A stretch of 64,000 bases of DNA from Antennarius striatus (GCF_040054535.1 NC_090795.1:3385501-3449500), one strand, 5' to 3'; positions 1 through 19,983 are shown, numbered from the stretch's first letter. A program made the numbers and translations. The notes: generated by a model not told the origin, from the sequence alone.

Positions 1-527
1 TGAATTATATCCAAAAGATCCAGCTTATAGCAGATGCTGCTTTTATATTGTTGTTTCATCCGATTTTGTTTAAATGTCTCCCTGAAGCATAAACATGTCC
101 TAAATTTACCTCAAGACTCCAGGACGGTCTGCGGCGAGGTATCATTATGCGAGACATTGAGCATTTATCTGCACATTTCGTTTTAGTGCCGTGTCAACGC
201 CGGAGACAGGTCTGGCTGAGGCCATTATTATTCCGGTACCGGGAGAGGAACGCTGGAACTTGTTTGCATTTCTTTAAAATCGCTCTAAAAATCATCTGGG
301 TTCCACTTGGATGCAACAACGGTGGCCTTGAATGGTGAAAATGGTGAAATTGTTGCAAAAGTAACAGGCAGGATGATCAGAATGTTCTTAAAAGGGTCCT
401 ATTGTCCTATTTTTAGGTCTCTACACACACATTCTCCTCTCTAACCCTACCAACTCCTAGAATCTGGAAAACAAAATAGGAAACTTACTCAATTATTGTT
501 GAAGTCAACTAGTGTTTGGCTAACTAA

Positions 528-801
528 AGTAATCCCTCGCGCATGCGCGCATCAACGCTCGCGACTTCACCTTGCGGATTTTTAGTTGGTAGTCATGTAA
601 TACCGTACACACATTCAATTGGCTGATGGCATCTGGAAGTGCGCTACGTTCCGTGAGTCTCGAAACGGCGCTCACGGAACGTAGCTCACAGTTCATAAAC
701 GTTTAAATTATCGTAAATAATAAGATAGTTTGTCGCTATATCGCAGAATTTGTTATTTGTTATTCCTGCAACGCATTAACCACGAGTAACGAGGGCCACC
801 C
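528..801. mobile_element. Tigger/pogo-like MITE, family 1, copy 1 (degenerate)
   Basis: The left end reads like AGTAATCCCTCGC and the right end reads, in reverse complement, CCCTCGTTACTCGTGG. The internal block around 572-632 (GATTTTTAGTTGGTAGTCA, then a stretch ending GGCTGATGGCATC) matches the reverse complement of the element at 9780-10091 closely, so the two are copies of one family in opposite orientation. The termini resemble the widespread CAGTAATCCCTCGTT-type ends of Tigger/pogo-related elements. No transposase reading frame is present. The ends are degraded, so boundaries are approximate. Confidence 0.65.
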
Positions 802-817
802 TCTAGTTAGCTCTGCT

Positions 818-862
818 CTGTGTGTGTATGTGTGTGTGTGTGTGTGTGTGTGCACACGTGTG
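818..862. repeat. TG microsatellite
   Basis: A nearly pure (TG)n run with a TA interruption, ending in a TGCACACGTG stretch. It lies just after the MITE at 528-801. Confidence 0.9.
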
Positions 863-1086
863 TTTGCGTCCAGTGTGTCATCAGGATCATAGGCCACTAA
901 ACAGAAGTATACATACGTAACATTCATCTTGTTTACTGTTGCTTATGAGTATGGTGAAGTCGAGACAAGGGGGACGAATGATGATGAGGTGCACAATTCA
1001 AACTTGCAAACACAATATGGCATTTTATGAACATGTCAACATCAGTCAGGGGTTGTTTGTATCTCAGGGAGCACCTGGTACATCCA

Positions 1087-1160
1087 TCAGAATCAGCATC
1101 AGCATACTTTATTGATTCCCGCTGATGGGGCATTGTTTTCGTTGTATTGCCCCAGAAAAT
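1087..1160. repeat. Interspersed repeat fragment (ACTTTATTGATTCC type)
   Basis: An AGAATCAGCATCAGC run is followed by ATACTTTATTGATTCCCGC, a G-rich block and TTGCCCCAGAAAA. This matches a very common teleost repeat end that typically reads ACTTTATTGATCCC followed by GGGGAAATTG. It is probably the tail of a LINE- or SINE-related element. Family assignment is from memory only. Confidence 0.5.
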
Positions 1161-1499
1161 AAAACCATAGAGAATGTCAGAATAAGAAGAGCTAAAAAGA
1201 AATTGTGATAGAGAATAGAAAAGGGAATTAAAATGTAGTTTTTAGCGTCTTAGCTTCCGTTCGTCTTCCTCAGTGTGACAAAGACCTACATGTCAAATAC
1301 AACGTAGTTGGACGTCTGGCAGCCGTGTGAAATTAATGTAAATTAGTAAAATATGAGACTTTTAAAAAATAAACAATGCTCTTTGTGAAAATGATCAATA
1401 TTGCATCGGTAGCTGCTATCCCAGAAGGTAAATCAGCACGATAGCATTTTATGATGTTTCATTTGATTTTGCTTCACCAAAAATATCAACCCGAAGCGA

Positions 1500-1575
1500 A
1501 AACCTTGAGAATCCTAAACTTTTTTTTTTTTTTTTTAAACTCAGGACTGGAAAAGGATGAAAGGAGGACATTTCG
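1500..1575. repeat. Fragment of a dispersed repeat, copy at 6.6-7.0 kb
   Basis: The blocks AACCTTGAGAA, TAAACTTTT and CTCAGGACTGGAAAAGGATG occur in the same order as CGACCTTGAGAAA, TTAACTTTT and CTCAGGAACTGGATAAGATA at about 6784-6850. The two are therefore diverged copies of one repeat, this one shortened and carrying a long T tract. Confidence 0.45.
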
Positions 1576-2546
1576 CCCCATAAAATTTAAAGGTAAAAAA
1601 AAAAAAAAAATCCAGCTTCAGTAATAAGACGAGAGAACGTTCGCCCCTTTGGCCTCCACCGCTACACGAATAATCTCCAGGATGTCGGAGAATATTTGCG
1701 ATTCAGAAGAGAACGTTCATCAGTTCAACGCTCTGTCAAGGCACATCAGAGCTGCACAGGAAATAACTGTAAGACTGATGTGATCAACTACTCAAATGCC
1801 AAGTCTTATCAGCTCTCCTGAGGACTTCCATTAAATGAAACACGGGCTGCTTTACCTTGAAATACATGATGTGACTCAGTAACGTTAAAACAGGACAATG
1901 ACGGTGCCTTTGAGATCGTCCTTTCTCTAATTACGCCGCATTGGATGGGCCTAAGGGCAGTCGTTTACCTGCAGCCTCACCTCATTATCGCTGCAAACAT
2001 AATGAGATTGGAGCCATTCTTCTTTAATGGAATCCATACGCTAGTTTTTTAAGTATTGGTTTTTATCTAACGCTTCACCGGCTACAGTAAATGTGTGAAC
2101 ATCTGGTATTTTTAGCATTTCATTCCTGGTCTTGGACAAAAAGTTGAGGAAAGAATTTGACTTAGCTACCCACCAATTAAGTCCGGAAAAATAAATATCC
2201 TCCCACGATCACTCAGATGTGAGCCTTAATTGGGCAGCGAAACTATCTGTAAGATTTATCTTTGTCTCTCAGGGATTTAAATTAATCCAGGACTCATTTC
2301 CACTGGGAAATCTGGGAATTGTTCCTGTCAGAGGAACATGAGTTAAACTCGATTTACACGTCATTGAGGAATATCATGCAGGGTGTTAAATTTTAAGTCG
2401 ATTGATTAACAGAAATCCCATAAACTTCAGCTATTGGAAATTCTGGATCAATAATTTTTGGACCCAATTTTCTAGCCAAATGTCCGACAGAAAGACCTCC
2501 AAGATAATTTAAAAAAAAAAAAAATACATGAGCAGCAAAATAAATA

Positions 2547-2855
2547 CAGGTAGTCCTCAACATACGAACATAGTTGGTTCTGAGAGGTTGTTCGTAAATG
2601 TAATTGTACTTCCAATTTACAATCGCCATTTGAGGTTCTTCTAAATGTCATGTTCAAGATAAAAACCCTGTTAGATGCTAACAGAGACAACAACAAACAA
2701 CAACAAGAGGGGGAGACGAGTGTTGGAGCTGCGTGAATGCAGGGGTGCTGCCACCAATGGGGTTGTGGCACAAAGGGGAACTGCAGGACAATTGTCGGAT
2801 ATAGTGAAGCGTGTTTGTTTGTATCTCCGGATGTTCGTAAGTTGAGGACTATGTG
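2547..2855. mobile_element. Tigger/pogo-like MITE, family 2 (309 bp, TA duplication)
   Basis: About 25-bp terminal inverted repeats are visible. The left end begins CAGGTAGTCCTCAACATACG and the right end, reverse complemented, begins CACATAGTCCTCAACTTACG. Roughly 22 of 25 positions match. Both ends are flanked by TA (2545-2546 and 2856-2857), the target duplication expected of Tc1/mariner-class elements. There is no transposase frame, so this is a non-autonomous copy. The GTAGTCCTCAACTTACGAAC signature is found in Tigger-related repeats of many vertebrates. Confidence 0.8.
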
Positions 2856-5775
2856 TACGTTCAAACAATGTTTGGAAATTTTCTTCCAGATTCAAGTTTT
2901 TGATTTATTCACATTGGTTGGATTTTATCTGAGTATTGATTATTTTATTAATGACACGATATTAGCTTTTATTTTCTTTTAATGATCAGTTTGCTCTTTT
3001 TAAAAAATAAAAAAAAAGAAGTCAAAATAAGCTGTTTTGAACTATTTCCATCCTCCTCTTTACAGGGTGTTGAAATATTCCGTAACGCTGCCAATCATCA
3101 TCGTTGTTGTTTTTCACAAACAAACAAGCTGGGGTTGTTGTTCCTTCCAGGTATGCGCTCCTCCTGGGAGGGGTGGTGGTGGTGATGGTGGGGGGGTGGT
3201 TTCTCTGTTTACTCAGTGGGAGGTCAGCAGGTCATCTGCAGCATATTCACAATGATTCAAAAGAAAAACCTCCTTTTTTCAATCTGTTTCTGCAGAAATG
3301 GTTGAAAAAGAAAAACAACAAGACGTGAACTTATTGTTTAAATGTCTGCCACATCCTTCGGTGCAAGTGTCAAGGTTTTTACAGACGCGTTTGTGCGAGG
3401 CTTAATCTACAGAACAAGCAGTGAATCATAAATAAGATGCCTTATTGACTTATCGACCTTTACGCACGTCAAAAGCAGCCGCCTGCGTTCCCTCCACCTC
3501 CCCCCTCCCCCCACAGCATTTCAATTTGAGCCTCAATAATTCCCCCGGATTGAAACTCTCAACATTTCATGCTTGATTTCACATTTTCTCTGCACGTTTA
3601 TGGAAAAGGCAGTTGTGCTTGCTTACGCAAATTTACACTAATGGCTCTGGAGATTGTTTTCGCTACGGTTGCGGAGCGGCCATAATGCGCGGGGAAGTTC
3701 CTTTATAAAAATAGTTGTACAGTTTGTCACAGATCATCTGGCATCGTTTCACCTTGGAGAGGTGGGATTTTACACGCCGCCAGGGGATTTACAGACGTCC
3801 ACTCTGCACATGATCTGTCAGGATGCGTCTAAAAACATGTCATTTAGAGATTAGAAACGAAGGCGCACGCCCAATACGCCTGCCGTTACTGCTGCTTGTC
3901 ATTCTGAGAAACGTGCATCAAACTGGAACTATGGGAAAGATGCAAGAACCAGACAACCCCAGCCTTCCATTATTAAAAAAAAAATAAAAATCACACAATC
4001 TTTTGTTTAACACAAGAGGTGATGACACAGGTGCAGAAGTGGGAAAGAAATAATTGCAGCTTGGAAAATCAAGGCCAATCAAACCACTATACGGTTCCAT
4101 CTCCCTTGAGCTGGTGTCTCTTTTCTATTCATAATTCGAGTCCATGAAACTAGACGATGTGCTTTGGAAGATAAGGTAGCCATAATCTTTCTCTCATGAA
4201 TAAAAAAAACTTAAAGGCAACAAGAAAAGCACCGTGAGCACGAAAACCCCTGCAGACGGCGGCGTCCCCAAAAACCTGAACTATCAGAAAATAGTTTCCT
4301 CGGTTCGTCAAAATAAAATTCTGTGACAGACGTTTATCAGTCGGCCTCTCAAAGACGCGCACGCACATTCCATTTCACATCATCACCGTGAAGAGATCGG
4401 CGTTTACTCGCCCGGCAGATTTGACCCCTGGTGACCTCCAAGACTTTACCATCAGTAGGTTATGAGTTATTTTTTGATGGGAGACAAAAATCCGCTGTCA
4501 GACTGACTGTTTAAGCTCAGATGCGTTCTTCTAGAATAAATCCGAGTGTCTGGCGTTCAAATCGGCGGGACTGGATTCTCCTCCTTGAAGACCCGACCTC
4601 ACACGCCAAAGGTACGGCGAAGGGAAGCTGAGCGTCACATCTGTGAGTCATAAATGATCAGAGCGCCCTTTCATGGTTGGAATTAACAAGGATGTCAGGG
4701 AAAAGGTGAGGCCACATACACATGTGTGTGTGGTGAGGAATACGTGTGTGCAATGTGTGTGAAATTAGCTTAGAGCTGATAGGAAATGACTATTGACATC
4801 CCTGAGGAAGTAATCAAATACTTAAGACTACCGCAATATAAAAATTTTATGCTTCAAGACGTCATTTAAAAATATGTCTTCAAATTAAAAATATAATCAG
4901 AAAAATGCAATTAATCAATCAATGCACAAAATACCGTCATGTGTTCAGGAACGATACCGGTTTAGTTGAATGAAGGAAACTTGTGATTATTTGCTTGTTA
5001 TCTTTTATTTTTGCAGTCTTTTCAGTTGGTGGAATAAAAATTTGAAAAGTAAAAAACAGGTTGAATGATTCTCATGCTCAGCTGATCAATTATACAGTAC
5101 CTGCAGCAACCAGTGTGGTGAATACTTCTGTTTACTGCTAACAGTTCTCTTTTCCGAGGTTTCCTGAATGCAACATCCAGCCCTTTTTAAAGAGGAAACG
5201 CAACACAAGAGCAACAGGGAAGGAGGAAAAAATAGGTTAGAAAAGTTATTTTATTAAATGAAATAAACCCAAAAAAATAGAACAAATAATGTTTTCATGC
5301 AAATATATATAATTAAAATAATTTCAAAAAAATAAAAAAGTTAATTTGTATATTTATCTTTTTTTTAATGCTTCCTTCTTTGTGCTTCTATACTGTATAT
5401 GTTCTTCTTTTACTTTTAAGGCGCTCCTATGACATCACACAGATCCGCCTCCGCGTGTGACAGCAGAGGTCGGCGTCGTCTGACCTTTGTTCGGCCTCAC
5501 CTGGCTGCTGAGCACACGGACCTGATGCGCAGCAACAGGGTGGAAAAGCTGCTCTTTCACAATCCATCAAGGCTGATCGGCTGTGACGGGCTCTCCGCTC
5601 CGCCCCCATCTGGTGAACGTCAGGTAAATCACTTCCTGCCTGATGTCGGCGCATCTTACGAAGGAGGCCGCTCAGAACCCCGCAGTGCCGTGATGCCGGC
5701 ACTGATGGTTCCCGCTTTTACATTTACAGCGGGGAAAAAAGTCACAAATGGCATGTGTCATTTTCATTCTCTTTG

Positions 5776-5804
5776 AACACACACACACACACACACACAC
5801 ACAA
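5776..5804. repeat. CA microsatellite
   Basis: A clean (AC)n run of about 14 units between AT-rich sequence and AAAGAGAAAGC. Confidence 0.95.
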
Positions 5805-6624
5805 AGAGAAAGCAAGGTCTGACCACCGGCCATTAAACAGCCATTACTGCGGCTGACTCACCTCCTCAAGGAGCAGCTCGGCTCGCGGCGCAGTGACGAA
5901 CCGTAGGTCGCATAACGGTTCAGCTGCCGCAAAATCTCAAAGGTTAACTCAGAGTTGGCACATTAATTCCTCCATAAATCATCCTTAACTCCTCGTTAAA
6001 CCCCCCCCACCCCCATCATCATTGGTCTGCACAGTTAGCACCTGTTCCTCTTGCATCAGCAAGGAGTTAATAAGCTAACAAGTCTAGTTAAGGCTGAGTG
6101 TAATGAGATCGAGGAGTTAAAGAAGTTAAGGGAAGTCTCCAGACCTCCTTCATCCAATAAACTCACCCTCAGCTCAGCTTGCAATAAAGAGGATGTGGCC
6201 ATATGTAATGGGACGCATCCTGGTTTCCATCCGGTCTTTTAGCGCCACGCTGTGGCTCAGCCAGGAAGTACAACCAGGAGGTTGTGCAGTCATAAATATA
6301 TCATGTGATTTCACTCCAAGGACTCATTACAGGATGTGTGCCTCGGCAGCCAGTTAGCTTAGCATGCTACAGGATGGGGCCGTCAGAATGGGTCCTAACA
6401 TTTGACTCGTGACCTCACCCAACAAGACATGGAGGCTCCCCTCCAAGATGGCAGCCTGTGTGCTTCCTTTAGTCTTCGGTGTGTCTTTGTGTCTCAGGAT
6501 CTGAGACAAGGACGTCATCCTGATCAGGAAGGATCCAGGAAGTGATGGTGCACCCAGAGTGGATCACTTTTATATTCCTCAAAACATCAGGATTTTGTTT
6601 TAATATATTATTCTGCTTTTTTTT

Positions 6625-7000
6625 ACATCCCGCTTCAAAGCGGTGATGTATTGTAATTGTCAGCGTTCGTGTCTTTATCCATCCGTCCGTTAATCCACCA
6701 GATATCTTCGCAACCATTGCAGATAGAGAGATGAAACAAAAAGCACATTACTTGAGCAGCAAAGGGGATAAAAATGAGATGACGACCTTGAGAAAACTAG
6801 GTCAAGGTCAAAATTTAACTTTTGTACACTCAGGAACTGGATAAGATAGAAAGACGAGGGAGAAGGAAAGTGTAAGACCATAGATTGAAGCTAGTGCTTC
6901 GATCAATGACAGGTCAGAGCACTAGCTTTGATCTTTGACCTATGATAGTAGGTCAGGGTAAAATTTTGAAATCAGGGGTGTCGCAGGATGTTGCAAACTC
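6625..7000. repeat. Dispersed teleost repeat (CATCCGTCCGT / GAGATAGAGAGATGAAA type)
   Basis: The string CATCCGTCCGTTAATC, then GCAGATAGAGAGATGAAACA, then repeated AAGGTCAAGGTCA / GACCTTGA / TTTGACCT blocks is typical of a dispersed fish repeat whose consensus carries several GACCTTGACC motifs. A second, shorter copy lies at 1500-1575. Superfamily is not assigned. Confidence 0.55.
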
Positions 7001-7444
7001 TGTGTTGGTTCTTTTTTGTTTTCACAACTCTGGTTTCAGGCTCAAGAGGTCATGTGACGTTTTCATTTGGCACGTGTTCATGTGGATGTAACGGAGACAG
7101 ACGTGTTGTTAGGCAACCTTAAATAGCGTTAGCCTTCATACCAAGAACTTCATTAAGCCTGAACATCAAGAGCCTGGTTCGAAACCATTTTTCTAAAATG
7201 TCCACGTTCTCTGGGGCCGCTCGGCCTGGCGCTGGATCGTTGGATCCCTCCAGCGTCCCTAAACCTAACACTTCTGACTCACAATGGATTTGTCGCTTCA
7301 AGAACATTTTAGCGTAAGATTTACTCACGGCTTCTAACAACATCTGGGGAGCGAGCAGCGATGTTTGACGTGACACTGCCATCCAGTGGCCTGGTCCACG
7401 AAGCAATCAAGCAGACGACAGACAATCCAGCGTTGGTGTTTTTT

Positions 7445-8317
7445 TTTAATAAACATTTGCCAAAGAAGAGGAAAGGGGGGGAGGGGGGGGCAAAAATCAT
7501 TTTAGTACAAAAAAGAAAAAAGGACAAGTTTTCTTTTTTGACCTGGGGGTAGGAGGGGAGAAAGGGGGGGGGGGGTACTTGTGTTTGTGTTTTGTTGAAG
7601 ATTTTACAACACTTACTGTAAAATAAATTTTGTTTTTTAAAAAAAAAGGCAGTTTGAAGTGAAAACAGCCTTTTTCCAACATTGATGGGGTTTTGGTTGC
7701 ATTCATCCAAGTGCTTCTGGAACCAACAGTCCCTGTGCTGGTACTTAAGTCATCAACCCATTCAGCTGAGCCTTCATCATCATCATCATCATCATCTTCA
7801 TCTTCATCACACTCACGGCCATAAAGGAGACAAACACTACATCACTGGTCATGTGTTCTAAACGTGCGGACGAGGCACGTCGTCCGCTTCCTTTCGTAGC
7901 TAAAAAGAATTTCCACCTACTTCAGTCAGTAGTGCAAAACATTAATACTACTTCGCCCTGGGGCAATTATTACGGAAAAAGGCTAAAAGGTAGAGGTTTT
8001 TAAAATGTACCCGGGCCTGATAAATGTACACTCAAAAAAGGTAAAAGTTTAATTTAAAAGACAGCAAAATAGATTACAAAAAATTATGAAAAATGGTATG
8101 AGCGAGAAAAGCTCCTCCGGTGTTCAAGCTTCTGCCACACACTCCGTAATCCAGACCGAGGACGAATAGAATACTCTACACAGATTTAAGTTACTACAAA
8201 CTGAGTGTGCATCTTGGGGTCGGTCGGGCCTGGGGGGGGGGGGGCGGCGTCGGCTCTGGAGGGAGTCCTTCCGCCCTTTTTTTGTCCGTCGACAATCAGT
8301 TTGACGTCTCCAGACGC
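7445..8317 (-). other. cdk13: Probable cdk13 3' UTR
   Basis: This stretch follows the cdk13 stop codon on the minus strand. It contains no supported coding sequence. On the minus strand ATTAAA occurs at 8048-8053 and again near 7445-7450, and either could serve as a polyadenylation signal; no canonical AATAAA was seen nearby on that strand. The region also contains a CAT/CTT microsatellite near 7772-7809 and G- or C-homopolymers. Confidence 0.4.
7772..7809. repeat. ATC/TTC microsatellite
   Basis: A (CAT)n run passes into CTTCATCTTCATC. It lies in the presumed cdk13 3' UTR. Confidence 0.9.
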
Positions 8318-14640
<6,323 letters not shown>

Positions 14641-15445
14641 TTATATTTTCCGAATAAATATTCCAGCCACGTTGAGAAATGATCTGAATATTATAATAAT
14701 TTATCAAAACTATGTTCCTGGATGTGCCGTACAACAAAACATTGGGCTAGCTGTGGAACAGGCTAGTTAGCTTCCAGATCGGCAAATTCACAATTTTACC
14801 AGCCAAAGCTAGCTAACTAGCTAGCTAAATCACAAGCTAGGTGTTAGCAATACAAAGCTAGCTCGTTTGGTGGTGCATAAAAAGTGAGTTATTTCACCCC
14901 AATTCATGACAAACGGTACCTGTAGATCCCGTTACGTAGTATCCACAATATGGTAGTCAGCTATAGAGCCCGCCTGTTACTCAACCATTGTACCCGACAT
15001 CTCCCACATATGATGGGTAATGGTAGTTGGTTTAGCCGGCTAGCCTCCACTAGCTAACTGTGTCCATCCACACAGTTGCATTCCATTTCATGGTCGAAGC
15101 TTAGGCCCAAAGCGCCGCTAAAATCAAAATACAGTTCTCCTGAAACGTTGCACTTCATACAACTATATAAATCCATTAACCGTTAAATAATAACGAGACA
15201 GTTTGAGACTAAATTCCGCCTCTGACAAACTTCTCCTCGCCTTCCATCACACTCCAATGTGCAACAAGGAAGTGAATAGCACGCGAGCCGCTAGCCAGCT
15301 AGCTAGCCGCTAGCACGTTAGCCAGCTAGCATTCTTTTCTCCTTGCGTGGAGTTCAATGCAACTCAAGTCAAGATGCAGTATAACAATGCGGTTCCAAAA
15401 CGCGTCCGCCTCCACGAATCCCGTCGGTTAGCGGTTCTCCCTTAC
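14641..15445 (-). other. cdk13: cdk13 5' flank, possible 5'-UTR intron
   Basis: No coding sequence is seen. On the minus strand a good donor (GGCGGTAAGGG) occurs at about 15445, and a possible acceptor (ATATTCAG) lies some 40 bases upstream of the start codon at 14640, so a noncoding first exon followed by a short intron is possible. The stretch is unusually rich in GCTAGC, GTTAGC and CTAGCTAAC words, for example around 14749-14865, 15030-15060 and 15285-15332. The 5'-UTR intron is an inference. Confidence 0.35.
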
Positions 15446-15660
15446 CGCCGCATGGTCTGAGTGGAGCTGAAGTATTTCCGTGGAAAAATGCTCCAGAAAT
15501 CCTAGAATTTATTTCAGATTAATCTAACTTTGTTCGCAATGTGGCTACTCGATGAGGCCCAGACAGCTTTCAAACTACAGGCCTCTTGCGTCGTTGCGAA
15601 CCAATGATGCGCGTTTGCGTCATCGATACCGGTGGTGACGTCAACGCGCAGGGAAACCCC
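15446..15660 (-). promoter_or_regulatory. cdk13 promoter region with CRE and CCAAT
   Basis: A perfect CRE palindrome TGACGTCA is present at 15636-15643, a second CRE-like TGCGTCAT at about 15616-15623, and a CCAAT word near 15600. The sequence is CpG-rich relative to its surroundings and has no clear TATA box. This fits a CpG-type housekeeping promoter for the minus-strand cdk13 gene. Factor binding is not shown by the sequence alone. Confidence 0.5.
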
Positions 15661-16003
15661 TACCTTTATAATATACATAAAAATGTAACATTACATCTTA
15701 TATCTTTATAAACCACATATTTCCAGTTAAACAGGCATTGATTTAGAAATAAATCCATAATTAATTTCATTGATTGATGTTGGGCAAGTATTGCTGGAGT
15801 CGTTGTACACATTAAAAGCTGTGACATTCCAATTCCAGTTAAAACCAAGTTTGATGAATCCAAGATTTCACTGATTTGTAACGTATAAAAAAAAAAAATG
15901 TTTGGAGTTCATGTGAGATACTGTGTCACAATCCATCACCAGACACGTCTCAGCACACAAACAACACTTACACACAACTGAAAACTGTTTTTAGTAATAT
16001 CCA

Positions 16004-19000
16004 TTTATTTGCCATTTTCAAATAACTCACAAAAAAATTGAAATGTAAGGTTCACCTCTTGCATTCACAAACAGGCTACATTAGTGGTTATGTTCAAAAT
16101 AAGTAAACATGAAGGAAACAATTTATGGCATACGTACAACCATCCAAACAAAGACAGATTTTTTTTTTTTATTACAAGGATATTTATATAAAAGGCGAAA
16201 GAAGTTATTTGAATACCCACAGGGGCAGTTTGCTTATAGCTTTCGCACAAATCTGTTTTAATATCGCTCCTTAAGTACTGGAAAAATATTTGGGCCATAG
16301 ATAAAATTAAATTACATGTAAAGATGAATAAATGTATAAATATGCTCCTGCAGAAGCAATAAACAAAGAGTTAGACTGTTGAGCCAATGCTGAGTGAGCA
16401 AGCAGTATGGAGGTCACTGGATTAAATTAGTTTAAGACATAATTCATTTTGAAAACACACAGCTGTTAAGAAAAAGGTCATAATAGATTTTTAAATTCGC
16501 TCGATTCAGCTTTTAGGGCCGTGTCATTCTTTGTGTTGTGAACTGGATGTTAGCCCTTAACATCATGATGCCCTTGTTTCCTCACTTTCTGGGGTGCAGT
16601 TAATCCTACATTTCCCATCTCGCCTTCCTGTCTTAAAGATTCACAACTGTGTGCTTTTTTGTTTAAAAGATTCCATTCTCACAAGTATGAGGGGAAAAAA
16701 AGGCCGGAAATTCTTCAAGTGTTTGTGTCTGAAGTCCAATTCGACGAAAACATTTCACAATATTGGTGGGTTACATTCTAACAATAGTTTTACAGCAATG
16801 ACATCACCACTCAGGTGTAATTATGCTGTCAGGAAACGCACAATCTTTAACTTCACTTGAGCTTTGAAGACTTAAATATAAAAGTCAAAGCAATAAACGT
16901 CATCATAATAAAACTAGTTCTGGATCCCTAAGCATTCAGCTCAAAATAATCAATAGTTATGAACTGATAAAACAGTTAAAAAGTAGGTGGGGGAGATTTT
17001 TTTTATTTCTTGAACTTGTCTATTCTTTTTGCGCCATACAGCTAAAATCAGAAGTGCCAGAAAAATGTAAACATAAGCATAAATAAACTGATTATGGGAT
17101 GCAAACCTTCAGGGAGTGTTTTCATTGATTTCAGTCTAGGGTTTTACTATCAAACCAGTTACAGCCCAATCTGTACCCTTCAGTGGGGCGTAAAACTCTT
17201 TTCTTTTTGCATAGACTCTAGAGTTGGGGGTCCTGTAGTGGAAATAATGCTGTTAGCAGCACATAAACACATACACTCAGAACTGTGGTAGCAACCCCAA
17301 GATGGAGGTCAGACTTTAAAAAGTATTAGAATGAATAAATTATTCTGAATAATCCATAAATGTTATGCTTAGAAAATAAATGGTGGCTCAGTCATTAAGG
17401 GAAAGCAAAATAGCAGAAGATCAGAATTCACAGTGTGTTTTGGTCTAACGATCATGAATAGCATTCTCGTTTCCTTTTTTAATTTTTTTTTACACTGCTT
17501 GAAAATTAAAAAAAAAAAAAAACATATCAGGGGGTTCATTAAGATGTCCTACTGCTTTATAACACCAGTTATTATTCCACAAAGGTAAAAAAAAAAAAAA
17601 AAAGCAGAACATCAGTGACCTCTGATCATCATTGGCACCCTAAAACGACAGGCGAACAGGAGCGATCTGGGACATTACTCACATTCACAATGGACAGAGA
17701 GGCAGCAGTGATGCATTAAGAATTACTAAATCCTACTTTGCATTTCCTTTCCAGGTCATTCAGACCCAATTCTTTTAAGGATCCTCTTCACGTTTGCCAC
17801 CAGCGGTGCTTATATTTGTGATGCTCACTAAAAGCAAACTGTCACTTCTGTTAATAAGCGGGCACTTGTTTATACTAGCTAGCAATTTTCTTTGGTGACT
17901 AAGAACAACTCTTTTGGATCGGCACCACCTCACTTTCATAAAGCCTGCATTTGTTTATCCCATATTTTATGCCTTAGATTTCCTCAAGCCATTCATTTAT
18001 TCCCACTTAAATCCCTTTTAAGAGATGCCTTTAGGCAAAGAGAGAGAGGATGGAGGAGGAAGCAACACTGGCAAATTAAATGTTTACATGACTGGAAGCT
18101 AATAGTTGGATGTGTTTGAGACAGCATGTAACGGTTGTAGTGTTCTGGAATCACCTTATATCACAGCACCAGAGATTCCTTTGATGAAAACAAAAACAAA
18201 AAAGGGATGAAAGTCATTAGAGTGAGGTAAATGTTAGATTTGAGAAGGGAAAAAAAAAAGAAAAGGAAACGGTAATTCCTTCACAGATTTAAGGGTAATG
18301 ATCGATGTCATTTGTGCATTTGAGAAATCTCAACAAAGTGACGTGAAAGGAACAGATATGGGAGCAGCAGTGCTCTTATCTTTCCCTGGTTGACAGAAAG
18401 ATGAGAAAAATGTGTGTCTTCACAGATAAAATAAGATTCAGAACAATATAAAGTAAAATTGAGGTGTGAAACAATAAATAGGAAGGGCATTAAATTTCAG
18501 CTGCATTCAAATCGAAATGCTCCATAGATGACCGATGTCATCTATGTCTTCTTGGTGGCACTTGAGTTCTGGGTTGATGCTAAACTGCTGAGTCAAGCTC
18601 TCTTCTTCCTCATTCAAACCTCGACACCTTAAACTTTCCTTCTTTTTTTTAAGCTGTATATGAATACTATACACATTAAAAATGTACAATGAAAGGTAAC
18701 ATTGTAGGGCTGTTGTTTTTTTTTCAAGCTTAGGCCAAAATTAAAAACACCATCGATTTTTACTAAACTCTGCAATGTAGTCAGAGTAAAGAAGAGAGAG
18801 ACAGAGAGAACAGATAGATTATTTGGAAGTTCAGCACATAAAAAGTTAGAGCTATAAATGCCATCTTTACGCCTCCCTGACACACGGTCATGTGTCCTGT
18901 TGGCCAGGAACAGAAAGTCATGGTCAGGTATGATGGGCACAAAAAAAATCAATGCAAAAGTCTGAGAAATGTATATGTACACAAGCAGCCATCCTGCTCT

Positions 19001-19009
19001 CTCTTACCA
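16004..19009 (-). other. rala: rala 3' UTR with candidate polyadenylation signal
   Basis: About 3 kb of AT-rich sequence follows the rala stop codon with no supported coding exon. On the minus strand AATAAA lies at 16004-16009, which would give a long 3' UTR, a usual property of vertebrate RALA mRNAs. Other AATAAA or ATTAAA words occur within the stretch, so shorter forms are possible. Beyond it, 15661-16003 is AT-rich spacer. Confidence 0.5.

Positions 19010-19983
<974 letters not shown>

Larger units (their letters stand above)
1..7440. other. Intergenic region downstream of cdk13
   Basis: No coding exon could be supported here. Open frames are short, lack convincing splice sites and show no family resemblance. 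The region holds two Tc1/mariner-type MITEs (528-801 and 2547-2855), fragments of interspersed repeats near 1087-1160, 1500-1575 and 6625-7000, TG/CA microsatellites near 818-862 and 5776-5804, and homopolymer A or T tracts. The GC-rich patch 5427-5776 is open on both strands but was not recognised as a gene. Confidence 0.6.

Noticed and set aside
5427-5776. Overlapping frames of 91 and 115 codons on opposite strands
   Set aside because: GC-rich sequence tends to be open on both strands. Neither frame has recognisable motifs or convincing splice sites.
7370-7392. CTCF-like word near the cdk13 3' end
   Set aside because: The minus-strand CCACTGGATGGCAG departs from the core pattern at a key position.
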